Below, in pieces: positions 29,251-40,414 of a DNA stretch of 64,000 bases (its first letter is position 1; each line of letters opens with the position of its first letter). The DNA comes from Azospirillum oryzae (GTDB lineage Bacteria; Pseudomonadota; Alphaproteobacteria; Azospirillales; Azospirillaceae): assembly GCF_008364795.1 (NCBI RefSeq), contig NZ_VTTM01000005.1, positions 341,583-405,582 of the forward strand, given 5' to 3'. A program made the translations under genes and the position numbers. A model generated the notes under the pieces. The model saw only the letters and a program-made list of their open reading frames with translations. It ran no database searches and was not told the DNA's origin.

Positions 29251-30231
29251 TCATGATCGGAAGTCGTCCGCCTGCAGAGCGCCACGAAGCACCAGCATGA
29301 GAGGTTCTCCTGCCTCCAGCATGATCACCGGCGCTCGCTGCAGCATGTCCTTGGCGGCGCGGTCGAGCGGACTTTCCATGCCACGGCCAAGGATGGCCCC
29401 CAGCAAGCTGCCGCCTCCGGTCAGCGCCACCGAGGCGAGGTCCACCGCCGCACTGGCACCAATCAGCAGACCCGTCTGCACCCAGGGCACCTCCACCGAG
29501 CCCGGCAATCCACCGGCCCCGTTCGCGTCGGACGCCATCGCCGCCGGATGAACGGTGTCGTTGCGCGGCCAAGGCCGGCTGATCGCCGGCTTCGTCACCG
29601 CGATGCGCTTCTGCCCTTTCATCGCTCCGCTACCGACCTCCATCGTCACCGTTGAGCCGGCCGGCACCGCCAGGCAGGCGAAGCCGGAATCCCAGACGTC
29701 CCGCGTTACCTGGGCGGTCAGCACCCCGCCACGTTCGGTCACCACCCGGCTGATGGTCTGCAGCGGGATCGGCGTTCCCGCCGGCACGACGCAATCGCCG
29801 CCGGCCGCAACAAAATCCGTCCGGCCTGAAGCGCCAGCCGAACCCCCTTCGTCTTGTTCCTTGCGGCTCCAGCCACCGACCCCGGCGTCCATCGCCTTCT
29901 TCCGCAGCTCGTCCTCCTTCACCGGCCCCCGGGCGGGCGGTTTCACAGGGGCCGGCGCCGGTTTCGCCGGCTCGACCCGCGGGGCCGACGGCGAAGGGGG
30001 CGTCAAGTCGGCGTAGCTCGGCAGCTTGCCGTCCGGCAGACGCTGGTCGAACAAAATCGGCTGCTTGCCCGTCCCACCGTCACCCTGGCCGCGACCGATC
30101 ATGTAAGCAGCTAAGCCAACTCCGAGGACGGCGCCGCTCACCAGGAGGATGCGGACAAGGTGGGGACCGGACACCACCACCCGGCGGCGGGCCAGCGGAT
30201 CGGCAAGCGGCGTGTTTTCCGGTGCGGTCAT
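29251..30231 (-). CDS. trbI: TrbI/VirB10-type conjugation protein
   Basis: 326 residues from the ATG at 30231. One N-terminal membrane anchor (about 24-46), a proline-rich periplasmic linker (about 70-110) and a C-terminal VirB10 beta-barrel domain (CVVPAGTPIPLQTIS, GSVEVPWVQTGLLIG). It spans inner and outer membranes in the T4SS core. Last gene of the trb operon; it overlaps trbG by four bases. Confidence 0.92.
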   Translation of the reverse strand: MTAPENTPLADPLARRRVVVSGPHLVRILLVSGAVLGVGLAAYMIGRGQGDGGTGKQPILFDQRLPDGKLPSYADLTPPSPSAPRVEPAKPAPAPVKPPARGPVKEDELRKKAMDAGVGGWSRKEQDEGGSAGASGRTDFVAAGGDCVVPAGTPIPLQTISRVVTERGGVLTAQVTRDVWDSGFACLAVPAGSTVTMEVGSGAMKGQKRIAVTKPAISRPWPRNDTVHPAAMASDANGAGGLPGSVEVPWVQTGLLIGASAAVDLASVALTGGGSLLGAILGRGMESPLDRAAKDMLQRAPVIMLEAGEPLMLVLRGALQADDFRS

Positions 30232-31184
30232 GGCTTGCTCCTGCGGATGTGAACCTCCTGAGCACCGAGGCCCAGCAGCAGGTGGTCGTGAACGCCGGCG
30301 ACCCGGTAGGTCGCGTTTATCCGGCCGTACTGCACCGGCATCCGGGTGCCGTCCGGTGCGATGCGCCAGAGCACCGGCGCGCCGTAGGCGCCGAGCGCAC
30401 CGGGGGTGAAGTTGATGATGGTCACCTCGCCGTCGTCGCACACCGGCGGCTGGCCGTCCGCCGTCGGCACCGGCCGCCACTCCGGCGTGTCGCCGTCCAG
30501 CGTGTAGCTGCAGCGGCGGTCCCGAAAGGCCAACTCGGTGGTGCGGTCGCGGCCCTCCGACGGTGCGCCACTGGTCAGAGCCTGCGGCCCGTTCAGCGTG
30601 GCCAGCCAATCCTCCGGGTAGCGCCAGCGCACCTCGACATGATGGACCCGCCGGTGCGTCTCGACGTTGAGGTCATATTTGCGCTCGTTGGTGAAGAGGG
30701 AAATCTGCTGGTTCAGTCCGGCGCGCCGCGGCATGAAAGCGACGCATTCGGTGCGCTGTTTGCCTTTGCCGAAGCTGTAGGGCTGGTGCGGAATCCACAC
30801 CTGAGCGCCCGGCGCCACGATGTCGCGCACCACCTCGCCCGGCTTCAGGCAGACCAAGGTCTGGTTCCCCTCGGCCATGTAGACGAGATACTGCTGGTCG
30901 GGCTGATACCAGTATTCGCAGCTCTTGCCCTTGAAGCATGTCAGGGTCGGCAGGTCGAGCGCCGCTTCGTTGGCCTGCCCCACCCAGCTGCGGGTCTGCG
31001 CCCGCGACGGCCGCGCGCTGTGCTTCTCCTTCGGTTCCCGCTCCATCTGTGTCGGCGGAACGTGCAGATCGGCCATCGTGTAGGTGCGAGGCGGATCGGG
31101 TGGCTCGGCAATCGGCACCAAGGGCGGCTCGGTGGCACAGGCCGCCAGCAGCGGCAGTGCCAGCCAGGGAAACAGGCGGGTCAT
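30228..31184 (-). CDS. trbG: TrbG/VirB9-type outer-membrane core protein
   Basis: 318 residues with a lipoprotein-like signal (LALPLLAACATE, Cys at residue 16). The VirB9/TrbG beta domain is visible (GEVVRDIVAPGAQVW, HHVEVRWRYPED, YGRINATYRVAGVHDHLLL). It forms the outer-membrane ring with TrbI. ATGA overlaps on both sides show a tight operon. Confidence 0.9.
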   Translation of the reverse strand: MTRLFPWLALPLLAACATEPPLVPIAEPPDPPRTYTMADLHVPPTQMEREPKEKHSARPSRAQTRSWVGQANEAALDLPTLTCFKGKSCEYWYQPDQQYLVYMAEGNQTLVCLKPGEVVRDIVAPGAQVWIPHQPYSFGKGKQRTECVAFMPRRAGLNQQISLFTNERKYDLNVETHRRVHHVEVRWRYPEDWLATLNGPQALTSGAPSEGRDRTTELAFRDRRCSYTLDGDTPEWRPVPTADGQPPVCDDGEVTIINFTPGALGAYGAPVLWRIAPDGTRMPVQYGRINATYRVAGVHDHLLLGLGAQEVHIRRSKP

Positions 31185-31999
31185 GGCTGGGACTCCGTCG
31201 ATGGGGTCGGAGGGCTCGGAAGGGGCGGAATGGCTGGTGTCGATGGTGCTGCGGCCGGATCGAACCGAGCCGCCTTCGCGGCGTCACGCGGCTCCAGCGC
31301 CAGCGGGGTGCCGCTGGGCTGGGAAAAGCCTGTGATCGACACCCCATCCAGCGCGCCGTCGCGCGGCACCCCGTCCACCGTCACCACCGCCGCGCTCATC
31401 AGCGCCCGGCTTTCCGGCTTGAAACGGCGATAGACCGTCTCGGTCCACACCACATAGAAGGAGGATGCCCCGGTCTTCGGATCAGCCTCGCGCTCCTGCA
31501 CGCGGATGTCGGCGACGTCGCGGCTCCAGCCCTCGGCCGGGTCGAGATCGGCCGCCACCAGAGCATCCCATTTCTTCTCAGCCCCGGCGGTCAGGCGGGC
31601 GCGGGCGGCGGCGCGGTCCTTGGCCAGCATCACCGGGTCGGTGCCGATCTGGCGCTGCCAGCGGATGAACCAGGACACCGCGTTGATCCGCGCACCCTTG
31701 CTGACGCTGAGGGTGGTGTCGAGCAGGAAAAGGGCTTGATGGCCGTCGAGCGCCTGCTCGACCCGGTAGACCGGCTTAGTGCGGGCGATCTCCACCAGCT
31801 GCCCGGCGACGCGCAGATTGTCCCAGGTCATCAGCCCGCCCCAGCCGAGGCTGAGGATGGTGAGGCCGAGATACCAGCGCTTCAGCCGCAGCGCCTTGGC
31901 CTCGCGGCTGGCGCGGTAGGTCATCGCCTCCAGGTAGCGGGTGCTGTCCGGCACCCCGGCCGGCGGCGGATCGTAGGCGTTGACGATGCGCTCCCTCAT
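31181..31999 (-). CDS. trbF: TrbF/VirB8-type inner-membrane protein
   Basis: 272 residues: short cytoplasmic N-terminus with NAYDPPPAGVPDSTRYLEA, one membrane helix (about 42-60) and a periplasmic VirB8 domain (NAVSWFIRWQRQIGTDP, SSFYVVWTETVYRR). A proline-rich tail follows. It nucleates T4SS assembly. It overlaps trbL and trbG by four bases each. Confidence 0.9.
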   Translation of the reverse strand: MRERIVNAYDPPPAGVPDSTRYLEAMTYRASREAKALRLKRWYLGLTILSLGWGGLMTWDNLRVAGQLVEIARTKPVYRVEQALDGHQALFLLDTTLSVSKGARINAVSWFIRWQRQIGTDPVMLAKDRAAARARLTAGAEKKWDALVAADLDPAEGWSRDVADIRVQEREADPKTGASSFYVVWTETVYRRFKPESRALMSAAVVTVDGVPRDGALDGVSITGFSQPSGTPLALEPRDAAKAARFDPAAAPSTPAIPPLPSPPTPSTESQP

Positions 32000-33270
32000 G
32001 ATGGATCTCCCTTCTCTGGAGCGTCGGGTTTCGGCTTGCGGGCGCCGGCTGCGTCGGCGGCGCGCAGCCAGGAGTCCTCACCGCCCCACTCCTCGATCAG
32101 GCGGCTGGCCTGCCCACGGGTGAGGTCGGCGGGATAGGTCCGGCCGGCGGCTAGACGGTCGAGCTGACCGCGCTGGGCCTCGGTCATCGGCTTGTCCCAG
32201 CCGCCGCCAGACCGCTGGGCGCTCCCCTGCCCGGCACCTCCCCCTGCCCCACCGAAGCGCCCGGCCGGATAATGCCGCCCGGTTCCGCCGGATCCGCTAA
32301 CGGGCATGGTGCCGACCGAAGCGGTGGCGCCACCGGCCAGGGTGCGCAGCAGGCCGAGGGCCGTGGTGCTCCCAGCCAGTACGCTGCCGGCAGCTCCACT
32401 TGATGCCGCGGCTCCACCGGCGACGCTACGGGCGCCGAGCCAGCCGGCGGTCCACAAGGCGGCCAGCGCCGTCATGCCGTCCATCACCGGCCCGCCATTC
32501 ACCAAGCCGGCGGCGGCGCGCGGCGCCTTGATCGCCAGCACGAAGATGGCGGCGGCCAGCACCGCCACGCCGAAAGCCTGGGCCAGAGTCGGCGTGCCCT
32601 GGAAGGTCAGGCTGGTCAGGGATGCGCCACAGACGGCGATGATGGCGCCCAGCACCAACAGCTTCATGGCCGACGCCGCGATGTAGCCGATGGCGCGTTC
32701 GGCGACGAAGCTGGTTGGCCCCAACACCGCGAAGGGGATCGCCAGATAAGCGGCCAGCGACAGCAGCCGGTATTCCAGGAAGGCGAGGAAGACCTGAATC
32801 GCCAGGATGCAGAAGCTGACGATCACCACCAGCGCCGCCAGCAGGAAGATCACGATCTCGACAAAGTTCAGGAAGAAGTCGACCGGCCCCAGCATCTCCT
32901 TGACGCGCAACATCAGCGGGATTACCGCCTGGATGCCGAGATGGGCGATGTAGCCAGGATCGTCGAGGGCGAAGGGGGCACCGGGGCCGAGGCTGAGCCC
33001 CTGCCGGGCCGCCGCCTGCATCAGGGCGGCCGAGCCGGTGGGAAACCACTCGACCAGCGCACCGATGACGGTGAATTTCAACAGCATGCGCAGGAAAGGG
33101 CCATGGACCGCGGGCTTGCCCTCGAACAGCCAGAGCAAGAGGGCCAGCGTGTAGGACAGCATCATCAGCAGGCGGAGCGCTTGGTGGGCGTCCGGCCCGA
33201 GCAGGCCGAGGGCGGTCACCACCATGGCGGTCAGCTGATGCAGGGCGATCGACAGGCCGCTGACGTCCAT
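31996..33270 (-). CDS. trbL: TrbL/VirB6-type polytopic membrane protein
   Basis: 424 residues with about seven or eight membrane helices in the first 280 residues (ALLLWLFEG, VEIVIFLLAALVVIVSF, SLAAYLAIPFAVLGPTSFVAE), then a long Gly/Ser-rich cytoplasmic or periplasmic tail (about 300-370) and a charged end. This is the TrbL layout, the inner-membrane channel part of the T4SS. Confidence 0.88.
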   Translation of the reverse strand: MDVSGLSIALHQLTAMVVTALGLLGPDAHQALRLLMMLSYTLALLLWLFEGKPAVHGPFLRMLLKFTVIGALVEWFPTGSAALMQAAARQGLSLGPGAPFALDDPGYIAHLGIQAVIPLMLRVKEMLGPVDFFLNFVEIVIFLLAALVVIVSFCILAIQVFLAFLEYRLLSLAAYLAIPFAVLGPTSFVAERAIGYIAASAMKLLVLGAIIAVCGASLTSLTFQGTPTLAQAFGVAVLAAAIFVLAIKAPRAAAGLVNGGPVMDGMTALAALWTAGWLGARSVAGGAAASSGAAGSVLAGSTTALGLLRTLAGGATASVGTMPVSGSGGTGRHYPAGRFGGAGGGAGQGSAQRSGGGWDKPMTEAQRGQLDRLAAGRTYPADLTRGQASRLIEEWGGEDSWLRAADAAGARKPKPDAPEKGDPS

Positions 33271-33276
33271 GGCCGG

Positions 33277-33459
33277 TCACTCCCGGCCGGGCGGCACGGC
33301 GCGATAGCGCTCGATGCCGCGCCAGTCCGACAGGCGCTCCAGCCGCTCGCGGGTCCAGGCCCCGTCGTCGGTCAGCATCATCCCGACCAGCGCGGCGGCG
33401 CCGAGAACGCTGAGCAGGACAAGGCCGGCGAAGATCAGGGCGATGCGGGCGAAGCTCAT
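33277..33459 (-). CDS. trbK: Small membrane protein at the trbK position
   Basis: 60 residues with one N-terminal hydrophobic helix (ALIFAGLVLLSVLGAAALVGMM) and a charged tail. No domain is recognisable; it is called TrbK only from its place between trbJ and trbL, where entry-exclusion protein TrbK lies in RP4-type operons. It has a purine-rich ribosome site. Position is firm, function is inferred. Confidence 0.6.
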   Translation of the reverse strand: MSFARIALIFAGLVLLSVLGAAALVGMMLTDDGAWTRERLERLSDWRGIERYRAVPPGRE

Positions 33460-33489
33460 GGTTCAGCTCTCTCTGTTCAATGTCCGGGG

Positions 33490-34413
33490 TCAGCTTCCGG
33501 GGGCGCCGTAGGTGTCGAGGCCGCGCCAGCTGAGGATCGTCTGCTGGCGGGCGCGCTCGACGGCGGCCTGCTCGTAATCGAGCTGAGCCTCCAGGGCGCG
33601 GCCATGAACGGCCTGCAGCATCAGGAGTTGGCCGGCCATCTCGGCGTTGAGCAGGGTCGCCTGGGCTCCGGTGTCGATGGCGCAGGTCTGGCCGTCGCAG
33701 GCCTTCAGCGCCGCCATCAGGTCGCGTGCCCGCTGCGGATAGGCCTCGATGCTGGTGACGACGTCGGCCGACACCCGCTTGCTGGCCCGGCTGGCATCGC
33801 GGGCGAGGCGGGCCTGCTCGGCCTGATGCGCAGCCAGCCCTTCGGCATCCAGATTGGTGGCCAACACGTCCGGGTAGAGGGCGGTGAACTGGCGGTCGAC
33901 GCCATCGAGGCTCCACTGGACCCGGCCGACGCCGTCGGCGGCCCGGCGGACGTCGCCAAGGCGGGCCGCGACCTGCGCCCGGCTGTCGAGACCGGACAGG
34001 GCGCGCATCCGGATCATGTTGTCGATCTGGGTGAGCATATGCGCGGTCTGGGCGATGATCTCGACCTCCTGGCGCTGGACCATCCCTTCGACCATCAGCG
34101 GCTTGCTCTCGACGATCGGGCAGCCCGGACTCTGCCCCTGGCCGCCACCGGCAAGACTGGAGCCGGCGCCCATCGCGGCCCCGCCCACCCCGCCGGTGAA
34201 ATAGCCGACCGCCGCGGATATGATCAGGCCGAACAGCCCGTTGCTCTCTCCACCGCACCCGCCGCCGCCACTGCCACCGAACAAACCTCCCAACCCACCA
34301 CCGCCGAACATCTGGGCGGCGGCGGGCGATGGAGTGACGGTGAGCGCCGTCGAGGCCAACAGGGCAAGGGCGGCAAGGGCCGAACAAACGCCAGCTCGGA
34401 AACGCAGGATCAT
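33490..34413 (-). CDS. trbJ: TrbJ/VirB5-type pilus-associated protein
   Basis: 307 residues: signal peptide (ending AAAQ about residue 34), then a glycine-rich stretch, a hydrophobic Gly/Ala segment (about 59-85), and a long helical domain with Gln-rich helices (QRQEVEIIAQTAHMLTQID, LLMLQAVHGRALEAQLDYE) typical of TrbJ. The extra Gly-rich N-terminal insertion makes it longer than usual. It overlaps trbE by four bases. Confidence 0.85.
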   Translation of the reverse strand: MILRFRAGVCSALAALALLASTALTVTPSPAAAQMFGGGGLGGLFGGSGGGGCGGESNGLFGLIISAAVGYFTGGVGGAAMGAGSSLAGGGQGQSPGCPIVESKPLMVEGMVQRQEVEIIAQTAHMLTQIDNMIRMRALSGLDSRAQVAARLGDVRRAADGVGRVQWSLDGVDRQFTALYPDVLATNLDAEGLAAHQAEQARLARDASRASKRVSADVVTSIEAYPQRARDLMAALKACDGQTCAIDTGAQATLLNAEMAGQLLMLQAVHGRALEAQLDYEQAAVERARQQTILSWRGLDTYGAPGS

Positions 34414-36893
34414 GATGCTTCTCCCGGGGAAGTGGAGGCCGCAGCACGGTCCAGGATGGCTGCCGCCTCATGCAGCCGGTGCCGGCGCAGCCAGGCTGTG
34501 GCGAAGCCGGCAGGTCCGGCTTCGGCGATGGTCTCGAAGGCGGCCCGGCGCTGCGCCGCCCCACCACAGCCGCACACCGCGAGCGCCACCGGATCGAGGG
34601 TAAGCTGGGCGAGCCGGCTGCCGTCCGGCGTCTTGAAGAAGACGTCGCGCCGCGGCATGGCGCCGGCCACCAGGGCGGCCTCGGCCCGGTTCAGCCCCCA
34701 GTCGCGGTAAAGCGCGCGCTTGGCGGCGTTGGGATCGGCGAGCAGCAGCAGGACGCGGATGGTCTTCAGCAGCGCCGCGATGGCCGAGCCCTCGATGTCG
34801 TCGAGCTGATGGGTGGCCAGCACCAGCGCGACGTTCTTCTTCGGCCCGCGCCGGCGCAGCTCGTCCATCTCGGCCGGCTGGTGCTTCAGCGCCTTGAAGG
34901 CCTCGTCGACCAGGAACAGGGTCGGCCGCCCGTCGGCGAACAGCCGGTAGAAGCGGCGGAACAGCGCCTGGATCACCGGGGCGGCCCCTGGTCCACGGTC
35001 GATCAGCGCGCCGATGTCCACCGTGGTCCAACAGGAACCGAGCAGCCGGTCCTCGCCGGCATCGACCAGATCGCCATAGGGGCCGCCGCGGCAGTAGGGC
35101 TCCAGCGCCACCCGCACCAGATTGTCGGGCACCAGATGGGCAAGGTGCGACAAGGTGCGCTCCCCCGGTGGCGAGGCCGCCAGCAAGTGCAACGCCGAAT
35201 CCACCGCATCGCCGGCCTCGGCCGCAGAAATCCCGCCCGGCACCAGTAGGCCCTGCACCCGCAGCAGCTCCATCACGAAGTTGTGCCCCCAGGCAAAGCC
35301 GCCGGGGGTGTCGACGTCGGCCAGCGGCTGCAGCGCCAGATCGGCGTAGGCGAGGTCGCCGGAGCCCATGGACAGGAACTCGCCGCCGGCCGCCCAGGTG
35401 GCGGCGAGGCTGGTGCTCTCGGTGGCGTCGACGTCGACCCACACCACCCGCCCCTCCGGCACCCGGACGAGGAACTGGTGGCCGAGGAAGGCGAGCACGG
35501 TGGACTTGCCGGTGCGCGGCGGTCCGATCACCAGCGCCGCCCCGTCCGGCCCCTGGTGCAGGTCGATCCTCAAGGGTGTGCCGCCCTCGGCCTCCAGTTG
35601 GGCCAGCGGGTCGCAGCGCAGATGCGGGTTGCGCTCCGGCCCGCCCCAGACCGCGGACAGAACCAGGAAGTCGGCGAGCTGGACCTGGGTCAGCGGGACC
35701 TTGCGGGGATTGGGGCGGACATGGCCGGGCAGCGTGCCGTACCAGGCGCGCTCGGCACCCCAGCTCTCCTCGATCGCGGTGAAGCCCAGCGAGCGCAGCG
35801 CCTTGACGAATTCATCCCGACGGCCCTCGGCCTCCTCGACGGAGGAACCCCACAGAACGGCGGTGGGCGTCATCCAGCCGGAGCTGGTGCCGGCCTGCTC
35901 GGCCTCCAGCCGGGCGGCCTCGGCTTCCAGCGCTTCGAGCACGCCGACCGGATCGTGGCGCAGCGCGGTGAAGCCACCGACGGCGCGCAGCAGCACCGAG
36001 CGCCAGTCGTAGGCGGTGTCGTCGTGCTTGCGCCATAGGGCGGCGAAGACGCCGCGGGCCTGGACATGGTCCATCGCCTCGAAGCGCACCGACCAGCGGA
36101 TGGGAAAGGGTAGCGCGTCCAGCGCATTCAGCAGGCCGGGGTGGCTGGCCTTGGGGTAGCCACCGATGCCGACGACCCGGACATGCCAGCGTTCCGCGCC
36201 ATTGCTCCAGGCCGGGAAGGAGCCCGGCAGGAAACCGACATCGACGAGGTTGGCCTTGATCGGAAAGCCGGGAATGTCGGGAGCGGCGACATGGGGCTGC
36301 TCGACCGGCGAGACGCAGGAATGGAGGAAGGTCATCACCGCATCGTCGTCGAGCATGTGGGCCCAGCCGACGGCGCGGCCGAGCAGGCCGGCGAACTGCA
36401 GCACCAACTGGCGGAAGGGCTCGACATGATCGCGCATCACGTCCGGCCGGGATCGCTCCGGCGGATTGCGGGTGAACCAGCCGGCGAACCGGCGGGCCTG
36501 CCGGTGTGTCGGGGTGAAGGTGATGGCGATGAATGTGCGCGAGCGTAGCTGCCGACCGGCGGCGTCGAGCCGTTCCCGGCGTTCGGCGTCGATCAGGCTG
36601 GCGACCGGATGGGCGCCGGTGCCACGCGGGTAGCCATGGCCCCAGCGACGCTGCATCTCGAAATGGAAGGTCCAACCGCCGGTGAAGGGGAACAACACGT
36701 TGGCGGCGGCCGTGGCGGTCTGCTGGATCTCGGCCGGATCCTGCACGCTCTGGTCGCGGCCGCCATATTCGACGACGGCCATCAGGGCGCCATCCTCCTC
36801 CAGCAGCACGACGCCGGGCCAGACGAAACAGTCCCAAGGCAGGTGGCGCGACAGCGCGTCGAAGCCGTCGTCGAAGGCGGTCAGGTCGAGCAT
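34410..36893 (-). CDS. trbE: TrbE/VirB4-type conjugation ATPase
   Basis: 827 residues from MLDLTAFDD; a longer frame to 37022 overlaps trbD and is rejected. An N-terminal CagE/TrbE domain is followed by a P-loop GPPRTGKST (about residue 460), Walker B FLVDEAFKALK (about 695) and a C-terminal Gln motif (ATHQLDDIE). It powers pilus assembly and substrate transfer at the inner membrane. Confidence 0.93.
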   Translation of the reverse strand: MLDLTAFDDGFDALSRHLPWDCFVWPGVVLLEEDGALMAVVEYGGRDQSVQDPAEIQQTATAAANVLFPFTGGWTFHFEMQRRWGHGYPRGTGAHPVASLIDAERRERLDAAGRQLRSRTFIAITFTPTHRQARRFAGWFTRNPPERSRPDVMRDHVEPFRQLVLQFAGLLGRAVGWAHMLDDDAVMTFLHSCVSPVEQPHVAAPDIPGFPIKANLVDVGFLPGSFPAWSNGAERWHVRVVGIGGYPKASHPGLLNALDALPFPIRWSVRFEAMDHVQARGVFAALWRKHDDTAYDWRSVLLRAVGGFTALRHDPVGVLEALEAEAARLEAEQAGTSSGWMTPTAVLWGSSVEEAEGRRDEFVKALRSLGFTAIEESWGAERAWYGTLPGHVRPNPRKVPLTQVQLADFLVLSAVWGGPERNPHLRCDPLAQLEAEGGTPLRIDLHQGPDGAALVIGPPRTGKSTVLAFLGHQFLVRVPEGRVVWVDVDATESTSLAATWAAGGEFLSMGSGDLAYADLALQPLADVDTPGGFAWGHNFVMELLRVQGLLVPGGISAAEAGDAVDSALHLLAASPPGERTLSHLAHLVPDNLVRVALEPYCRGGPYGDLVDAGEDRLLGSCWTTVDIGALIDRGPGAAPVIQALFRRFYRLFADGRPTLFLVDEAFKALKHQPAEMDELRRRGPKKNVALVLATHQLDDIEGSAIAALLKTIRVLLLLADPNAAKRALYRDWGLNRAEAALVAGAMPRRDVFFKTPDGSRLAQLTLDPVALAVCGCGGAAQRRAAFETIAEAGPAGFATAWLRRHRLHEAAAILDRAAASTSPGEAS

Positions 36894-36909
36894 GATCGGT
36901 TCTTTCCAA

Positions 36910-37230
36910 TCAGCGGGGAGCTTTATAAGCAGAGCGGCCGAGCGAGGCGCCGCGGGTGCGGAGGACGCGGGCCAGCCAAGCGGCGGTGCCTTGGCGGACG
37001 ATCTCCAGCCACCAGGGATCACGGCGGGTCAGGTGGCGCGCGGTGAGAAAGACGGCGAGGAACCCCGCCACCGCCTGGGGGAGGGCGCCGAGCGCCAGCC
37101 ACAGCTCGGCGGCCAGCCAGAGGGCGATCGCCAGCAGCTCCATCGGCACGCCGAGCGGCATCTTGGTCGGCCGCACCGAGGTGCGGCGCACCGGCCTCTC
37201 CCATCCGTCCGGCAGCGGCGGAGCCTCCAC
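36910..37230 (-). CDS. trbD: TrbD/VirB3-type protein
   Basis: 106 residues if started at the GTG at 37230, which lies one base after the trbC stop and behind a G-rich ribosome site; the open frame extends to 37290. A VIRB3-like pattern: RTSVRPTKMPLGVPMEL, then two close membrane helices (LLAIALWLAAELWLALG and a second) and RRDPWWLEIV. It bridges TrbE and the pilin pathway. Confidence 0.8.
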   Translation of the reverse strand: MEAPPLPDGWERPVRRTSVRPTKMPLGVPMELLAIALWLAAELWLALGALPQAVAGFLAVFLTARHLTRRDPWWLEIVRQGTAAWLARVLRTRGASLGRSAYKAPR

Positions 37231-37231
37231 C

Positions 37232-37522
37232 TCAGCCCCCGGCCAGCGCGATGATGGCGTCGCGCGCGCCGTAGGCGGCGGCGCCGGCAACGGTGAAGAC
37301 GAACACCACGACCCCAGCGATGCGAGAGAACATCGCGGCGACCAGCGCCAGCAGCAGCCCGGCAGTAACCGCGATCGGCACGAAGTTGGTGTCGAACACC
37401 GCCTGCCAGGACAGCAGCTCGGCGCCGAGGTTGGCGATCACCTGCGCCCGCGCCGGACCGCTCACAGCGGCCAACGTTAACGTCAGAGCGAGCGCCCGGT
37501 ATGACTTACCCTTGCTCGTCAT
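37232..37522 (-). CDS. trbC: TrbC/VirB2-type pilin precursor
   Basis: 96 residues from the second of two adjacent ATGs, five bases after GGAGG. A signal peptide (ending PARAQ) and two hydrophobic helices (FVPIAVTAGLLLALVAAMF and VVVFVFTVAGAAAYGA) give the classic pilin layout. It overlaps the end of trbB slightly. Confidence 0.85.
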   Translation of the reverse strand: MTSKGKSYRALALTLTLAAVSGPARAQVIANLGAELLSWQAVFDTNFVPIAVTAGLLLALVAAMFSRIAGVVVFVFTVAGAAAYGARDAIIALAGG

Positions 37523-38546
37523 CATCACCTCCACCGGTGAAATCCCCCGCCCCCAGCGGACGGAGGAGGAAGCCGCGGGCGGGGTCGTAGCCCTCGACCC
37601 GGACGATTTCGTTCATGAAGCGCCGCCCGTCGGGGTGACGGGCGAGATGCACCACCGCGTCGACGGCCTTGGCGATCCAGCGCATCTGCAGGGCATCCAT
37701 CGCGATGCCGCCCAAGCCGACCATCTGGGCGACGCGATCGAGCGCGTCCCAGGCCGAGCCGGCATGCACGGTGCACAGGCCAGGATGGCCGGTGGTCCAG
37801 CCGACCACCATGGCGCGCGCCTCGGCCCGGCGGACCTCGCCCAGCACCAGATGCGTCATCGGCACCCGGAGCGCGCCGGCCACCAGGGCCTCCAGCGTCA
37901 CCGGCGGGTCGGCCAGCGGATCGGCGACCATCGCGTAGGCGAAGGGACAGGACGGCTCGAACTCGAAGGGATCCTGCAGGACGGCGGGCAGCCCTTGCTG
38001 AAAGGCAGGCTCCTCCAGGCAGGCGCGCAGCAGCGTCGTCTTGCCGGTGTCGACATCGCCGGCGATCACCACGGTGCGGCGGGCGGCGATCAGCCGGCGG
38101 ATCAGGGCGACCTGGAGTGTTGTCGCGCCGCCGGTGGAAGCCCAGTCGTCGAGCGTGATGCGGCCGCGGTAAGGCTTGCGGATCGAGCAGGACGGCCCCG
38201 GCGTCACCGGCGGGATGTCGGCGTGGAGGCGCTCACCGGTGACCGGCAGCACGGCGTCCAGCGTTGGACGGTCGCGGCGCAGCTCGCGGCGGGCAAAGCC
38301 GGCGACGGTGGCGAGGAAGCGCATCACCTGGGCCGGCTCGACGGTGCGGACAAACTCCGGCACCGGGCCGTTCTTCACCACCACGCGGCACAGACCGGCC
38401 CCTCCAGCCGGCGGTAAGACCAGCACGTTGGCGACATCGTCGCGGGCCAGCAGGTCGCCGAACAGCGCCGCGCGCAGCCGCTCCAGCGAGGCCAGAAGCA
38501 GCGCCGGCCGGTCGAGGCTTTCCTCGGTGATGACCGGCCCGTTCAT
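37506..38546 (-). CDS. trbB: TrbB/VirB11-type secretion ATPase
   Basis: 346 residues from MNGPVITEE. The VirB11/GspE fold carries Walker A GDVDTGKTT (about 184), Asp/His boxes (LVLGEVRRAEARAM; TGHPGLCTVHAGS). The Walker A second Gly is Asp-rich compared with GATGSGKT but the Lys-Thr are kept. It forms the hexameric cytoplasmic motor. First of the trb genes proper, coupled to the upstream RHH gene by ATGA. Confidence 0.92.
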   Translation of the reverse strand: MNGPVITEESLDRPALLLASLERLRAALFGDLLARDDVANVLVLPPAGGAGLCRVVVKNGPVPEFVRTVEPAQVMRFLATVAGFARRELRRDRPTLDAVLPVTGERLHADIPPVTPGPSCSIRKPYRGRITLDDWASTGGATTLQVALIRRLIAARRTVVIAGDVDTGKTTLLRACLEEPAFQQGLPAVLQDPFEFEPSCPFAYAMVADPLADPPVTLEALVAGALRVPMTHLVLGEVRRAEARAMVVGWTTGHPGLCTVHAGSAWDALDRVAQMVGLGGIAMDALQMRWIAKAVDAVVHLARHPDGRRFMNEIVRVEGYDPARGFLLRPLGAGDFTGGGDDDEQG

Positions 38547-38905
38547 GACGCCGCCCCACCGCGGCGACCCCGGCGCGACCACTCCTCCAGGATCGCCGTC
38601 CGGGTCTCGGCCACCGCCTCGGCATCGACCTCCAGCCCGACATTGAGCAGGGCGAGCTGGGTCACCATCATGTCCTCGATGCGCAGGATGGTGGCCTCGA
38701 TCTGGTTCTCTTCGACCCGGGCGCGGGCGAGCGCCGACAGGCCGTGGTCGATCACCAGGGTGACGGCGTCGGAGAAGTGACGGAACCGGTGACGCTCCTG
38801 GACGATCTCCACCTGCCGGGCCAGCGCCTCGGGAATGCGAGCGGAGACGTGGCGGAGCTTGCGTAGCTCTTCGGCATAGGCGGCGTTGCCAGTGTCGCGG
38901 CTCAC
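38543..38905 (-). CDS. Ribbon-helix-helix-like protein between traG and trbB
   Basis: 120 residues. A possible ribbon-helix-helix at the N-terminal half (KLRHVSARIPEALARQVEIV, then FSDAVTLVIDHGLSAL) followed by helices (VEENQIEATILRIEDMMVTQ). Overlapping trbB by four bases, it may autoregulate the trb operon or act in the relaxosome. No function is established from sequence alone. Confidence 0.7.
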   Translation of the reverse strand: MSRDTGNAAYAEELRKLRHVSARIPEALARQVEIVQERHRFRHFSDAVTLVIDHGLSALARARVEENQIEATILRIEDMMVTQLALLNVGLEVDAEAVAETRTAILEEWSRRGRRGGAAS

Positions 38906-38918
38906 GGCGATCCTCCCT

Positions 38919-40403
<1,485 letters not shown>

Positions 40404-40414
40404 CGCCGCCCCCG

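Noticed and set aside
34410..37022. Longer TrbE start giving 870 residues
   Set aside because: It would overlap the trbD gene; MLDLTAFDD at 36893 fits the family N-terminus.
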